In this document: piece after piece, positions 15,942 through 24,356 of the stretch
Numbering within the stretch: the stretch's first letter is position 1
Layout: each line of letters starts with the position of its first letter
Source: Sphingomonas sp. Root241
Lineage (GTDB): Bacteria; Pseudomonadota; Alphaproteobacteria; Sphingomonadales; Sphingomonadaceae
Direction: 5' to 3'
Assembly: GCF_001428865.1 (NCBI RefSeq)
Contig: NZ_LMIV01000001.1
Coordinates: 1,101,881 to 1,165,880, forward strand
DNA length: 64,000 nucleotides
Translations under genes and position numbers: made by a program
Notes under the pieces: generated by a model
Database searches by the model: none
What the model was told of the DNA's origin: nothing
The model's input: only the letters and a program-made list of their open reading frames with translations

Positions 15942-17302
15942 CGATCAAGGCAGCCGATCTGATCGAGGCGCTCAAGGCGCGCTGGTTGCTGGTCGCGGCG
16001 ATCACTGGCGTGTTGTTCGCGATCGTCGCGGGCATCGCACTGGTGCAGCCGCGCCAATATCTGGGGACATCATCGCTGCTCCTGGATCTGTCGCAGACCG
16101 ATCCCACGGACAGCAGCACCCAGCAGCAACAGGGGCGCGTGGAGACCGACTCGATCATCGCGACGCAGGTCGACCTGATCAAGAGCGCCAAGGTGACCGA
16201 TGCAGTCGCCAAGGCCGCGGGCTTCGTCGATCAGGTTCCCGCCGATCTTCCGCCGGACGCGCGCCTCCAGCAGGCGGCGGCACGCATGCGCGCCGGGCTT
16301 ACGGTCACGACCGGGCGGCAGAGCAATGTCCTCCAGATCCAGTTCCTCGATCCCGATCCAGCGGTCGCTGCGCGGGTCGCAAACCTCGCCGCACAGATCT
16401 ACATGCGCGAGCAGGTGAGTCTCCGCGCTTCGGCGGCGCAGGGTTCGGCGGAATGGTTCGAGGCGCGCACTGCCGATGTCCGTCGCCGCTACGAAGTCGC
16501 GCAGAAGAAGCTCTCCGACTTCCAGCGTGCGCACGACATCATCGGCATGAACCGCATGGATCTCGAGGCCGAGAAGCTGAAGAACCTCTCGGCCTATCTC
16601 GTCCAGGCGCAGGCCGATGCGGCCGCGGCGCATTCCAAATCGGGTTCGGGCGCGGTGCCCGAAGTGGCGACGTCGCTGGTCGTCCAGAACATCCAGGAAG
16701 CGATCGCCACGCAGGCGGCGAAGGTGGCCGAGCTCGGCAAGTCGCTGGGCCCGAACCATCCGCAGATGACCGCCGCCAAGGCGCAATTGAGCGAGCTGCA
16801 GGGCCATCTCAGCCAAGCGCGCGGCGTTCAGGCGTCGTCGATGACCGCCAATAGCAGCGCCGCCAGCCGCCGCGAGGCCGAGCTTCGCGCCGAAATGGCG
16901 GCGCAGGAGGATCGCATGATCCGGATGTCGGGGGTGCAGGACCAATTGATGGTGATGCAGCGCGATGTCGAGGCGGCGCGCCAGACCTATGACACGGTCC
17001 GCCAGCGCTTCAACGAAGCCGCGCTCAAGAGCCAGATCTCGCAGCCCAATGCCAGCCTGCTCGATCAGGCGACGGTGCCGTTGTTCCCCGCGCGCCCGAG
17101 CCTGCCCTTGTGGTTCGCCGCGGGGATCGCGCTGGGGCTGCTCGCCGGTATCGCCGCGGTGGTGCTGAGCGAGATCCTGCGCCCGCGCGTCCGCACCGTG
17201 AACGGACTGGCGGCTTCGACCGAAGTCGAGGTCATCGCCGACCTCTCTCCCAAATCACGGCCCGTCGAGGGCCTGTTCATGCCACGTCAGGAGGCTGCAT
17301 GA
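15938..17302 (+). CDS. Wzz/SpsC-like polysaccharide chain-length protein
   Basis: A 454-residue polysaccharide co-polymerase. There is an N-terminal span (WLLVAAITGVLFAIVAGIALV), then a periplasmic Wzz domain (ALVQPRQYLGTSSLLLD) and long coiled-coil helices with Gln/Ala/Lys-rich heptads (residues about 170-390). The C-terminal Pro/Gly-containing motif (LDQATVPLFPARPSLP) leads into a second span (LWFAAGIALGLLAGIAAVVLSEIL). No kinase domain is attached; the kinase-like part is the separate next gene, as in SpsC/SpsE and HfsA/HfsB pairs. It starts in an ATGA overlap with the ATPase and ends in one with the next gene. Confidence 0.93.
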   Translation: MTIKAADLIEALKARWLLVAAITGVLFAIVAGIALVQPRQYLGTSSLLLDLSQTDPTDSSTQQQQGRVETDSIIATQVDLIKSAKVTDAVAKAAGFVDQVPADLPPDARLQQAAARMRAGLTVTTGRQSNVLQIQFLDPDPAVAARVANLAAQIYMREQVSLRASAAQGSAEWFEARTADVRRRYEVAQKKLSDFQRAHDIIGMNRMDLEAEKLKNLSAYLVQAQADAAAAHSKSGSGAVPEVATSLVVQNIQEAIATQAAKVAELGKSLGPNHPQMTAAKAQLSELQGHLSQARGVQASSMTANSSAASRREAELRAEMAAQEDRMIRMSGVQDQLMVMQRDVEAARQTYDTVRQRFNEAALKSQISQPNASLLDQATVPLFPARPSLPLWFAAGIALGLLAGIAAVVLSEILRPRVRTVNGLAASTEVEVIADLSPKSRPVEGLFMPRQEAA

Positions 17303-18051
17303 GGCTCCGTTCCACTGCGGGCGCAAACCCGCTCTTCGCCGAGGCGACGGTCCATCCGGGGAGTGACGCCGAAGCGCCGGCGCATGGCGGTCTCGCGCTG
17401 CTCGACCGGGATGACGATCGCGTGGATCCACTGGTGACCGCGGCGTTCGATGCCGACGATCCCTATGTCGCCAAGGTCCGCAAGGTCCGCGCCAAGCTGC
17501 TCGCCACGGCCCGCGAGGCGAGCGGCGCCGACGGCAGGCTGCGACTGGCGATCCTATCGCTCCAGGGCGGCGATGAGGCATCGATCCTCGCCGCCAATCT
17601 CGCGACGGTGATGGCGCAGATGGACGGGCCGACGATTGTCGTCGATGCCGATATCGACCGGCCCTCGCTCGATCGGCTGCTCCGCTTGCCCAACCGCATC
17701 GGGCTCGCCGAGCAGCTGGCCGGTTTGGCGTTGCGGCTGCCGGTGCTCCAGACCGCGATCGACCGGCTGTGGCTGATGCCCGCCGGTCAGGCGGCGGGCG
17801 GTGCGGCAACCTTGGTCGAGAAAGGCTCGCTGGCCGAGGCGGCGGAAGGCTGGAACCTCCCCGATGCCAATCTGCTCGCCTTTCTCGCCGAGCGTCCGCG
17901 CGGGGGAACCGCGTTCGGCAACATGCTCGAAAAGTTCGACGCGGTTGTGGTCGTCGCGCGGCGGGGCGTCACGCCTGTCGCCGAGATCCGCCGGGTCATC
18001 GACGATCTCGACCGGCATCGCATCCCGATCGCCGGTTCGGTGGTGAGCTGA
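17299..18051 (+). CDS. BY-kinase-like partner lacking the Walker A lysine
   Basis: A 250-residue cytoplasmic protein with the fold pattern of bacterial tyrosine kinases (CpsD/SpsE/HfsB side of the Wzc family). It has an N-terminal helical segment (DDPYVAKVRKVRAKLLATAREA), a beta strand and loop, and a Walker A'-like strand TIVVDADIDRPSL (Asp116, Asp118). The loop that should read GxxxGKS/T is LSLQGGDEASI (86-96), with no Lys and no conserved glycine pattern for phosphate binding. No Tyr cluster is present at the C-terminus (HRIPIAGSVVS). So it probably cannot phosphorylate and may be a structural pseudokinase that docks the Wzz-like protein. It overlaps that gene by ATGA, and the next gene starts 10 bases later. 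Confidence 0.78.
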   Translation: MRLRSTAGANPLFAEATVHPGSDAEAPAHGGLALLDRDDDRVDPLVTAAFDADDPYVAKVRKVRAKLLATAREASGADGRLRLAILSLQGGDEASILAANLATVMAQMDGPTIVVDADIDRPSLDRLLRLPNRIGLAEQLAGLALRLPVLQTAIDRLWLMPAGQAAGGAATLVEKGSLAEAAEGWNLPDANLLAFLAERPRGGTAFGNMLEKFDAVVVVARRGVTPVAEIRRVIDDLDRHRIPIAGSVVS

Positions 18052-18061
18052 GAGGCGAGCG

Positions 18062-18874
18062 ATGCACGGAAACGCCACCCTCGAATTCCCCTTGAGCGGG
18101 AGCGGCGCGGACGGCAGCGGGTATTCGGAGACCGCCTGGGTGGGCGGTGTGCCGGTGTCGACGCTGTCGCTCCGTGCGCTGATCGAACGGATGCTGCGCG
18201 ACGCGCCGCTGCGGCTCGCCGCGGGAGAACAGCCCTTGTTGGTGTTCGACTGCAACGGCCATGGCCTGTCGCTCAACGCCACTGACAAGGCCTTTGCGAA
18301 AGATCTGGCGCAGGCCGATCTGATCCACGCCGACGGCCAGGTGATCGTCAAGGCGTCGCGCTGGCTGGGCGGCCCGCAGATCGCCGATCGATCGAGCACC
18401 ACCGACATGTTCATCGACAGCCTTCCCGGCGCGTCGGCGGGTGAGGTGCGTTATTATCTGCTCGGCGGCACCGAACAGGTGAACAAGGATTGTGCCGACA
18501 AGATCTGCGCGGACACGCCGGGTCTGGAACTGGCGGGGCGCCGCAACGGCTTCTGGAAGGCGGACGAAGAGGACGCGGTGATCGACGCGATCAACGCCGC
18601 CGCTCCCGATGTGCTCTGGGTCGGCACCGGCAAGCCGCGCGAACAGGCGTTCTGCGTGCGCAACCGCGATCGGATCAGGGCTGGCTGGATCGTCACTTGC
18701 GGCGGGCTGTTCAACTATATCACCGGCGATTACCCACGCGCGCCGCAGTGGATGCAGAATGCCGGCCTCGAATGGCTTCACCGTATGGCGACCAATCCGC
18801 GGCATTTGGCGTGGCGCTATCTCACGACCAATCCGCATGCACTGTATCTGATCTGGAAGCACCGGAATGGCTGA
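18062..18874 (+). CDS. WecG/TagA/CpsF family glycosyltransferase
   Basis: A 270-residue transferase of the WecG/TagA/CpsF family (GT26), which adds the second sugar, often ManNAc-type or glucuronosyl, to a lipid-linked sugar at the inner membrane. Family features are FDCNGHGLSLNATDKAFAKDLAQADLIHADGQ near residues 62-93, the segment YYLLGGTEQVNKDCADKI, LWVGTGKPREQAF and GGLFNYITGDYPRAPQWMQNAGLEWLHRM. Holdfast HfsJ and sphingan SpsK-like roles are filled by this family. The final GLEWLHR region is thought to be membrane-associated. The gene overlaps the flippase by eight bases. Confidence 0.92.
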   Translation: MHGNATLEFPLSGSGADGSGYSETAWVGGVPVSTLSLRALIERMLRDAPLRLAAGEQPLLVFDCNGHGLSLNATDKAFAKDLAQADLIHADGQVIVKASRWLGGPQIADRSSTTDMFIDSLPGASAGEVRYYLLGGTEQVNKDCADKICADTPGLELAGRRNGFWKADEEDAVIDAINAAAPDVLWVGTGKPREQAFCVRNRDRIRAGWIVTCGGLFNYITGDYPRAPQWMQNAGLEWLHRMATNPRHLAWRYLTTNPHALYLIWKHRNG

Positions 18875-20153
18875 GGCGACTGCCTTGCCTCCTGGAAAGA
18901 AGCCGATCCGCGCGACGCTGGCGCGGTTCGGATTGGCGAGCATGTCGTCGGCCGTGGTGTCGGTCAGCCACCTGCTCGTTCAGCTCGTATCGGTACGGCG
19001 GCTGGAGGCGAGCGAGATCGGTACGCTCGCTTTCCTGCTGGTGATAATCCAGCTCGGCTACGGCCTGTCCAATGCGCTCGTTTCGACGCCCTATGCGATC
19101 GCAGTGAACCAGCGCGAGGACGGGGCGGAGGGTGCGGGGGGCTTCGACTTCTTCTTTCCGATGAACCTGCTGCTCGCGCTGTCGCAGGGGCTGCTCTGCG
19201 CGGCGATCGGCTGGATCATGGCGGGCCCTTGGGCCGCCGCGGCGTTCGGGCTGGCGGGGATGTTCTCGCTGCTCCGCTGGTTCGGGCGCGCCATTTCCTA
19301 TGCGCATCACAAGCCGGGCGGCGCCGCGGTCTCGGACCTGGTCTATGCAATGCTCGTCGTCGCAGGCGTGGGTGCGACGCTCGCGATCGGCGCGCGGCTC
19401 GAGCTGTTCGGGGCGGTGATCGCCGGTGCCGGGCTGCTCGCCCTGATCCCCTTCGGCACGGGCTTCCTGTCCCGACATCGGCCGACCAGGCTCGGCCGCG
19501 CCTTTGGCGACTATCGCCCGGTGTGGAAGCGGCAATCGGCGTGGACGCTGATCGGCGTGATCACTACCGAGGCGACGTCGAACGCGCACAGCTATATCGT
19601 CACCTTGTTCGCCGGCCCCGCAGCATTCGCGCCGATCGCAGTCGGCATGCTGTTCTTCCGCCCGGTCAACGTCTGCATCACTGCACTGACTCAGCTCGAG
19701 CGCCCGCGCATGGCGCGCGCGGTGGGGCAGGGCGACGAGCGATCGGCGCGCGGATCGGTGCGGGCCTTCATGGCCGCTCTGGTGGTGATCTGGATCGCGA
19801 CGGTGGTGACCGCGGCGCTGATCCTCTGGCTCGTCCCGCAAGTGATCATCAAGCCGACCCTATCGGTGGAAACGGTGATGATCGCGGTCGGACTATGTGC
19901 CGCGCTGTCGCTGGTGCAGTGCCTCCAGGCGCCGATGAGCGTGCTCACCCAGGCGCGCGGCGCGTTCCGGCCGCTCGCGGCGACCAGCGTGCGGAGCTGC
20001 GTCGTCGGCGTCGCCGCGGTGGTTGCGATCACGCTGTTCGCGCCATCGGTCTACACGATTGGCGGGGTAGTGCTGGCGCAGCTCGTGATGATGCTCGGCA
20101 TCTGGCGGCTGGACCATGACTGGCGGCGCAAGCAGCGCGAGGCGGCGGAATGA
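18867..20153 (+). CDS. Wzx-like polysaccharide flippase
   Basis: A 428-residue membrane protein with about 12 hydrophobic spans and few charged loops, consistent with the MOP/PST superfamily of lipid-linked oligosaccharide flippases. The first segment, GLASMSSAVVSVSHLLVQLVSVRRLEASEIGTLAFLLVIIQLGYGL, resembles the start of polysaccharide biosynthesis transporters. It would carry the undecaprenyl-linked repeat unit to the periplasmic face before polymerisation. It overlaps the transferase gene upstream and the polymerase gene downstream (ATGA at 20150). Assignment rests on topology and position more than on a sharp motif. Confidence 0.82.
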   Translation: MAEATALPPGKKPIRATLARFGLASMSSAVVSVSHLLVQLVSVRRLEASEIGTLAFLLVIIQLGYGLSNALVSTPYAIAVNQREDGAEGAGGFDFFFPMNLLLALSQGLLCAAIGWIMAGPWAAAAFGLAGMFSLLRWFGRAISYAHHKPGGAAVSDLVYAMLVVAGVGATLAIGARLELFGAVIAGAGLLALIPFGTGFLSRHRPTRLGRAFGDYRPVWKRQSAWTLIGVITTEATSNAHSYIVTLFAGPAAFAPIAVGMLFFRPVNVCITALTQLERPRMARAVGQGDERSARGSVRAFMAALVVIWIATVVTAALILWLVPQVIIKPTLSVETVMIAVGLCAALSLVQCLQAPMSVLTQARGAFRPLAATSVRSCVVGVAAVVAITLFAPSVYTIGGVVLAQLVMMLGIWRLDHDWRRKQREAAE

Positions 20154-21523
20154 GCCTCGCGCTTCCCTGGTATCGCGGCCGCGCTCCGCATCGCACGGGG
20201 GGCGCCGCGCCGGCACGCGCCGAAGCGCTGATCCCGATCGCGCAGGCCGTTTATTACATTTTCCTGATGCTGATCTTCATCGGGCAGCAGCCTTTCTCGT
20301 CGCGCAACCAGGAGCAGCTGGTCGCGATGGCGGCGAACAATGACGGATCGGATCCGTTCAAACAGGCCTTCTTCATCGGTTTCGCGATGTTGCTGACGCT
20401 GCTCGAGCTCGTGCGGCGCTACAGACCGCAATATCGCTTCACCTATTGGCCGCTGCTGCTGATGCTCGGCTGGTTCCTGATCAGCTGCGCGTGGGGCATC
20501 GACCCCTTCGTCTCGTTCAAGCGCGTGATGCAGCAGGTGATCGTGATCTACATCACTTTCCTCTCGCTCGCCTTGCTCGGACCGGAGCGGATCTATCGCA
20601 CCCTGGTGGCGGCTCTGGTGACGTCGCTGCTGATCTGTTGGATATCGCTGCCGATCACGCCCAATGCGGTCCATCCGCCGACCGAGAGCGACAAGGCGCT
20701 GATCGGCGCGTGGCGGGGCTTCTTCTTTCACAAGAACATCGCCGGTGCGGTGATGGCGCTCACCTTCGTGGTCACCGCGCACGCTTATTTCACGTCCAAA
20801 AAGTGGTATTATGCGCTGTTCTCGGTGATGGCGTTCATCTTCGTGGTCGGCACGAAGAGCAAGACCTCGCTTGCCCTGTGCTTCGCGATCCTCGCAGTCA
20901 GTTCTGTCTATCGGTTGCTCAGCCAGTCGGTCGCCAAGCGGGCGGTGCTGTTGCTGCTCGTCGGGCTCGGCATGCTGCTGTTCCTCGCGCTCTACATCGC
21001 CTTCCAGCCGCTGATCGAACGCTGGTTCGCCGATCCCACCGCCTTCACCGGACGCGTCTCGATCTGGAGGGTCGCGATCGATTACCTTGCCGATCATCCC
21101 TGGCTTGGCGCGGGCTTCGGCGGCTTCTGGCAGGTGGGCGATCTCTCGCCCTCGCACCAGTATCTCAACCAGCAATTCCAGCTGCTAACCGCGCATTCGC
21201 ACAACGGCTATCTCGAGATACTCGTCACCACCGGCCCGGTCGGGCTGGTGCTGCTGCTGCTCTCGTTCGTGGCGCTGCCGGCTTACTGGTTCCTGACCGG
21301 CACCACGAAGCAGAACGCCACGCTGATGGCGAGCGCCTTCGCGATCTGGAGCTTCGTGCTCTACCAGAACCTGCTCGAGACCTCGTTCTTCGACAAGGAT
21401 CGCCAGGTCTGGGTGATCTTCCTCTCATCGATCGCCATCGCGCACGCCTCGTTCAAGGCGGTCGAGCGGCCGCGCTGGCACCGCCAGCGCGCGCGCACCC
21501 TTCCCACCGGAGTCCCTGCATGA
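20150..21523 (+). CDS. Wzy-like polymerase / O-antigen ligase family protein
   Basis: A 457-residue protein with about 11-12 membrane spans. The periplasmic loop between late spans carries WRVAIDYLADHPWLGAGFGGFWQVGD followed by AHSHNGYLEILVTTGPVGLVLLLL, the H/G-rich pattern of the Wzy_C (O-antigen ligase/polymerase) family. It probably joins repeat units on the periplasmic side. The segment WRGFFFHKNIAGAVMALTF is also typical of the family. The ATG at 20150 overlaps the flippase stop, and the end overlaps the next glycosyltransferase (ATGA at 21520). Confidence 0.92.
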   Translation: MSLALPWYRGRAPHRTGGAAPARAEALIPIAQAVYYIFLMLIFIGQQPFSSRNQEQLVAMAANNDGSDPFKQAFFIGFAMLLTLLELVRRYRPQYRFTYWPLLLMLGWFLISCAWGIDPFVSFKRVMQQVIVIYITFLSLALLGPERIYRTLVAALVTSLLICWISLPITPNAVHPPTESDKALIGAWRGFFFHKNIAGAVMALTFVVTAHAYFTSKKWYYALFSVMAFIFVVGTKSKTSLALCFAILAVSSVYRLLSQSVAKRAVLLLLVGLGMLLFLALYIAFQPLIERWFADPTAFTGRVSIWRVAIDYLADHPWLGAGFGGFWQVGDLSPSHQYLNQQFQLLTAHSHNGYLEILVTTGPVGLVLLLLSFVALPAYWFLTGTTKQNATLMASAFAIWSFVLYQNLLETSFFDKDRQVWVIFLSSIAIAHASFKAVERPRWHRQRARTLPTGVPA

Positions 21524-22446
21524 CCGAAATCGCCATCTGCATTGCCACGCGCCAGCGGCCGAAAGGGATCACCCGTACGCTCCGCTCGCTCGCCGCGCTG
21601 CAGACCGAGCGCGCGGTTACGGTGATCGTCGCGGATAACGACGCGGAGAAGCAGGAGGGGATCGCCGCAGCCAAGGCGCTGCGGGCGGAGGGCTATCGCT
21701 GGCCGCTCGAGCTGCTGACGGTTGCCCAACCCGGCATCCCGCAGGTTCGCAACGCCCTCGTCGCCGCGGCGCTGCGGCTGCCCGACATCCGCTTCGTCGC
21801 GATGCTCGACGACGACGAGGCGGCCGATCCGCACTGGCTCCACGCGATGCTGGCATGTCAGGCCGCGACGCGCGGCGATGTGGTCGGCGGCGCGGTGCTG
21901 CGCGAGATGGAAGGCGACGTGCCGTCCTGGATGATGGAGCATCCGATCCTCCGGCCGAAGCTGCGCGGCGCCTCGGGCGTGGTCGAGCTGGTCGACAGCA
22001 CGGCCAATGTGCTGATCGCGGCCGAGGCGCTGCGGGCGCTCGGCGATACGCCGTTCGACGAGGCGATGGCGCTCACCGGCGGCTCCGACAAGGAGCTCTT
22101 CACCCGGATGCGGCGCGGCGGGCGGCGCTTCGCCTGGGCCGACGACGCGCGCGTCACCGAGCTGATTCCGGCGAGCCGCATCACGACCAAATGGCTGCTG
22201 ATGCGCGGCTACCGGATCGGGATGACCGATACGATCACTGCGCTGACTCACAGCACGCCGATCAAGGTGGCGACCGCCGAGGCGCCGCGCATCGTCGGCG
22301 GCTTCGTGCTCGGCTCGCTCGGTGCGCTGACGTTCGACCCCGGCAAGCGGATCGAGCGGCTCGGCAAGCTCTATCGCGCGGCGGGCAAGATCGCCGCGCT
22401 CACCGGCAATCACTACGAAGAATATCGCAAGGTGCACGGCGCATGA
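21520..22446 (+). CDS. GT2-family glycosyltransferase
   Basis: A 308-residue GT-A type glycosyltransferase. Features are IAICIATRQRPKGITRTLRSLAAL at the N-terminus, nucleotide-binding VIVADNDAEKQ, and the DxD-like metal site FVAMLDDDEAADPHWL. FDEAMALTGGSDKELFTRMRRGG resembles the acceptor/catalytic ED-type region, although the usual E-D pair is replaced here by S-D. It is a close relative of the GT2 gene at 26601-27551, sharing RIGMTDT-like and RLxKLYxxAG-like C-terminal strings, so the two are likely paralogues. The sugar transferred cannot be read from sequence. Coupled by ATGA on both sides. Confidence 0.88.
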   Translation: MTEIAICIATRQRPKGITRTLRSLAALQTERAVTVIVADNDAEKQEGIAAAKALRAEGYRWPLELLTVAQPGIPQVRNALVAAALRLPDIRFVAMLDDDEAADPHWLHAMLACQAATRGDVVGGAVLREMEGDVPSWMMEHPILRPKLRGASGVVELVDSTANVLIAAEALRALGDTPFDEAMALTGGSDKELFTRMRRGGRRFAWADDARVTELIPASRITTKWLLMRGYRIGMTDTITALTHSTPIKVATAEAPRIVGGFVLGSLGALTFDPGKRIERLGKLYRAAGKIAALTGNHYEEYRKVHGA

Positions 22447-23390
22447 GGAACGACACCGGCCAGCCCACCTTTTCGGTGGTGATCCCGCTCTACAATCGGG
22501 CGGAGATCGTCACGACGACGATCCGCTCGGTACTGACCCAGGATTTCGGCGATTTCGAGATCATCGTCGTCGACGACGGATCGAAGGACGATCCCGAGCC
22601 GGTGGTGGCTGCGATCGGCGATCCACGCATCCGCTATGTCCGCCAGGACAATGCCGGCGGCGGCGCGGCGCGCAACCGCGGGATCGAGGAGGCGCGCGGG
22701 CGCTATATCGCGTTCCTCGACTCCGACGATCAGTTCCTGCCCGGCAAGCTCTCGATCATGGCGGCGGCTTTGCCCGACGAGGACGATACGGTCCTCTATT
22801 CGCAGATGAACGTCGACCGCGGAGTCGACCGTTACTGGGTCCGGCCCGAGCGGGGAATCCGCGAGGATGAGGATGTCGGCGAGTATCTGTTCTGCGCCAA
22901 CCAGTTCATGCAAACCTCGACGCTCGTCGTGCCCACCGCGCTCGCCAAGCGCGTGCGCTTCGATCCCGCGCTGAAGAAGGGGCAGGATCTGGATTTCGCC
23001 GTACGGCTGCAAGTTGCCGGCGCGCGCTTCCGGATGATCGAGCAGCCGCTCACCATCTGGCTCGACGCGACCGAAGTGGGGCGGACCTCCTATGTCCGCG
23101 GCTATGAGACCTCGCTCGACTGGCTCGATCGCTGCGGGCATTTGCTCACCAGCCGGGCGCGACACGGCTATCGCGCCACGGTGCTCGCCTATCACATGGC
23201 GCCGGTTCGTCCGCTCGCGACGATCCCCGAACTGGTCCGCGGCCTGTTCTACGGGCGCGTGCCGGCGCGCATCCTCGCGCGCCAGTTGCTCCGCTCCTAC
23301 CTCCCCAAGTCCTTCTACCGTTCGCTGGTGAACCAGTTCGTCCATCGCTTCGGCAAGCCCGAGGCGCTGGCTGGCAAGGCGGGCAAGTGA
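22443..23390 (+). CDS. GT2-family glycosyltransferase (first of a tandem pair)
   Basis: A 315-residue inverting GT-A glycosyltransferase of family 2. The pattern is classic: FSVVIPLYNRAEIVTTTIRSVLTQ, IIVVDDGSKDD, NAGGGAARNRGIEEARGRYIAFLDSDDQFLPGKL with the DxD site, and QDLDFAVRLQVAGARF in the catalytic region. The next gene has the same architecture and matching strings (AARNRGIxxARGRYxAFLDSDD, FAVRLxLAGARF), which points to a tandem duplication. It begins in an ATGA overlap and ends directly before the ATG of the copy. Each probably adds one sugar of the repeat unit at the cytoplasmic face of the inner membrane. Confidence 0.92.
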   Translation: MRNDTGQPTFSVVIPLYNRAEIVTTTIRSVLTQDFGDFEIIVVDDGSKDDPEPVVAAIGDPRIRYVRQDNAGGGAARNRGIEEARGRYIAFLDSDDQFLPGKLSIMAAALPDEDDTVLYSQMNVDRGVDRYWVRPERGIREDEDVGEYLFCANQFMQTSTLVVPTALAKRVRFDPALKKGQDLDFAVRLQVAGARFRMIEQPLTIWLDATEVGRTSYVRGYETSLDWLDRCGHLLTSRARHGYRATVLAYHMAPVRPLATIPELVRGLFYGRVPARILARQLLRSYLPKSFYRSLVNQFVHRFGKPEALAGKAGK

Positions 23391-24356
23391 ATGGACGCGG
23401 CTAGCCAGCCTCAGCCAACCGGGGCGAACGCAACGGAGGGACCGTTATTCACGGTCGTCATCCCCACCTTCAACCGGCGTGACGCCGTCGTCGAGGCGGT
23501 GCAGTCCGCGCTCGAGCAGAATGTCCGCGACATCGAGGTCATCGTCGTCGACGACGGCTCGACCGACGGCACCGCGAGCGCAGTCGCCGCGATCGGCGAC
23601 GAGCGGCTCCACGTCATCGTCCAGCCCAATGCCGGGGCGGCGGCGGCGCGCAATCGCGGTATCGACTATGCGCGCGGGCGCTATGTCGCCTTCCTCGATT
23701 CGGACGATCGCTTTTTTCCCGATCACCTCGCCGATCTGCTGCCATTGCTCGCGCAGGGCGACGATGTCGTGGCCTATTGCCGCGTGGTGGTCGATCGCGG
23801 CTCGGGGCGGCACTTCCTCAAGCCCTATCGCGAGATATTGAGCGGCGAGACCGTCGATCGCTATCTGATGTGCGAGCGCGGCTTCATCCAGACCAGCAGC
23901 CTCGCGCTGCGCCGGACGCTGGCGAACACGGTGCGCTATCGCGAGGATGTCGGCTTCGGCGACGATACCGATTTCGCGGTGCGGCTGTCGCTGGCGGGTG
24001 CGCGCTTTCTGATGGCGCAGCGCGCGACAGTGGTATGGGCCGATCGCAAGACCGAGAACCGTCTGTCGCAGGTCCGCGCCAATATCGGCAACCTCGCCTG
24101 GCTCAAGGATCTGCGCCCGCACATCTCGGCGCGCGCCTATTCCGCCTATATGGGCTGGCACGCCGCGAAGAGCGTCTGGCCGACCAGCCGACGCACGGCG
24201 CTGCTTTATTATTTCGACGCCCTGCGTCACGGCGCCTTCCGCCCGCGCGTCGCTGCTATCGTGCTATTGCAAATCATTATCCCTGATAATGTTTATCGAA
24301 AAGCGGCAGATCGATGGATCTCATTGACCAGCCGGGTGCGGGGCGCCCGGATATGA
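23391..24356 (+). CDS. GT2-family glycosyltransferase (second of a tandem pair)
   Basis: A 321-residue family 2 glycosyltransferase: FTVVIPTFNRRDAVVEAVQSALEQ, VIVVDDGSTDGTASAV, AAARNRGIDYARGRYVAFLDSDDRFFPDHL and GDDTDFAVRLSLAGARFLM. The N-terminal 18 residues (Gln/Pro/Thr-rich) are an extension absent from its neighbour. The gene starts at the base after the upstream stop. Its 3' end is less GC-rich (IVLLQIIIPDNVYRKAADRWISL) than the rest of the operon. The stop forms an ATGA overlap with the GH10 gene at 24353. Confidence 0.92.
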   Translation: MDAASQPQPTGANATEGPLFTVVIPTFNRRDAVVEAVQSALEQNVRDIEVIVVDDGSTDGTASAVAAIGDERLHVIVQPNAGAAAARNRGIDYARGRYVAFLDSDDRFFPDHLADLLPLLAQGDDVVAYCRVVVDRGSGRHFLKPYREILSGETVDRYLMCERGFIQTSSLALRRTLANTVRYREDVGFGDDTDFAVRLSLAGARFLMAQRATVVWADRKTENRLSQVRANIGNLAWLKDLRPHISARAYSAYMGWHAAKSVWPTSRRTALLYYFDALRHGAFRPRVAAIVLLQIIIPDNVYRKAADRWISLTSRVRGARI

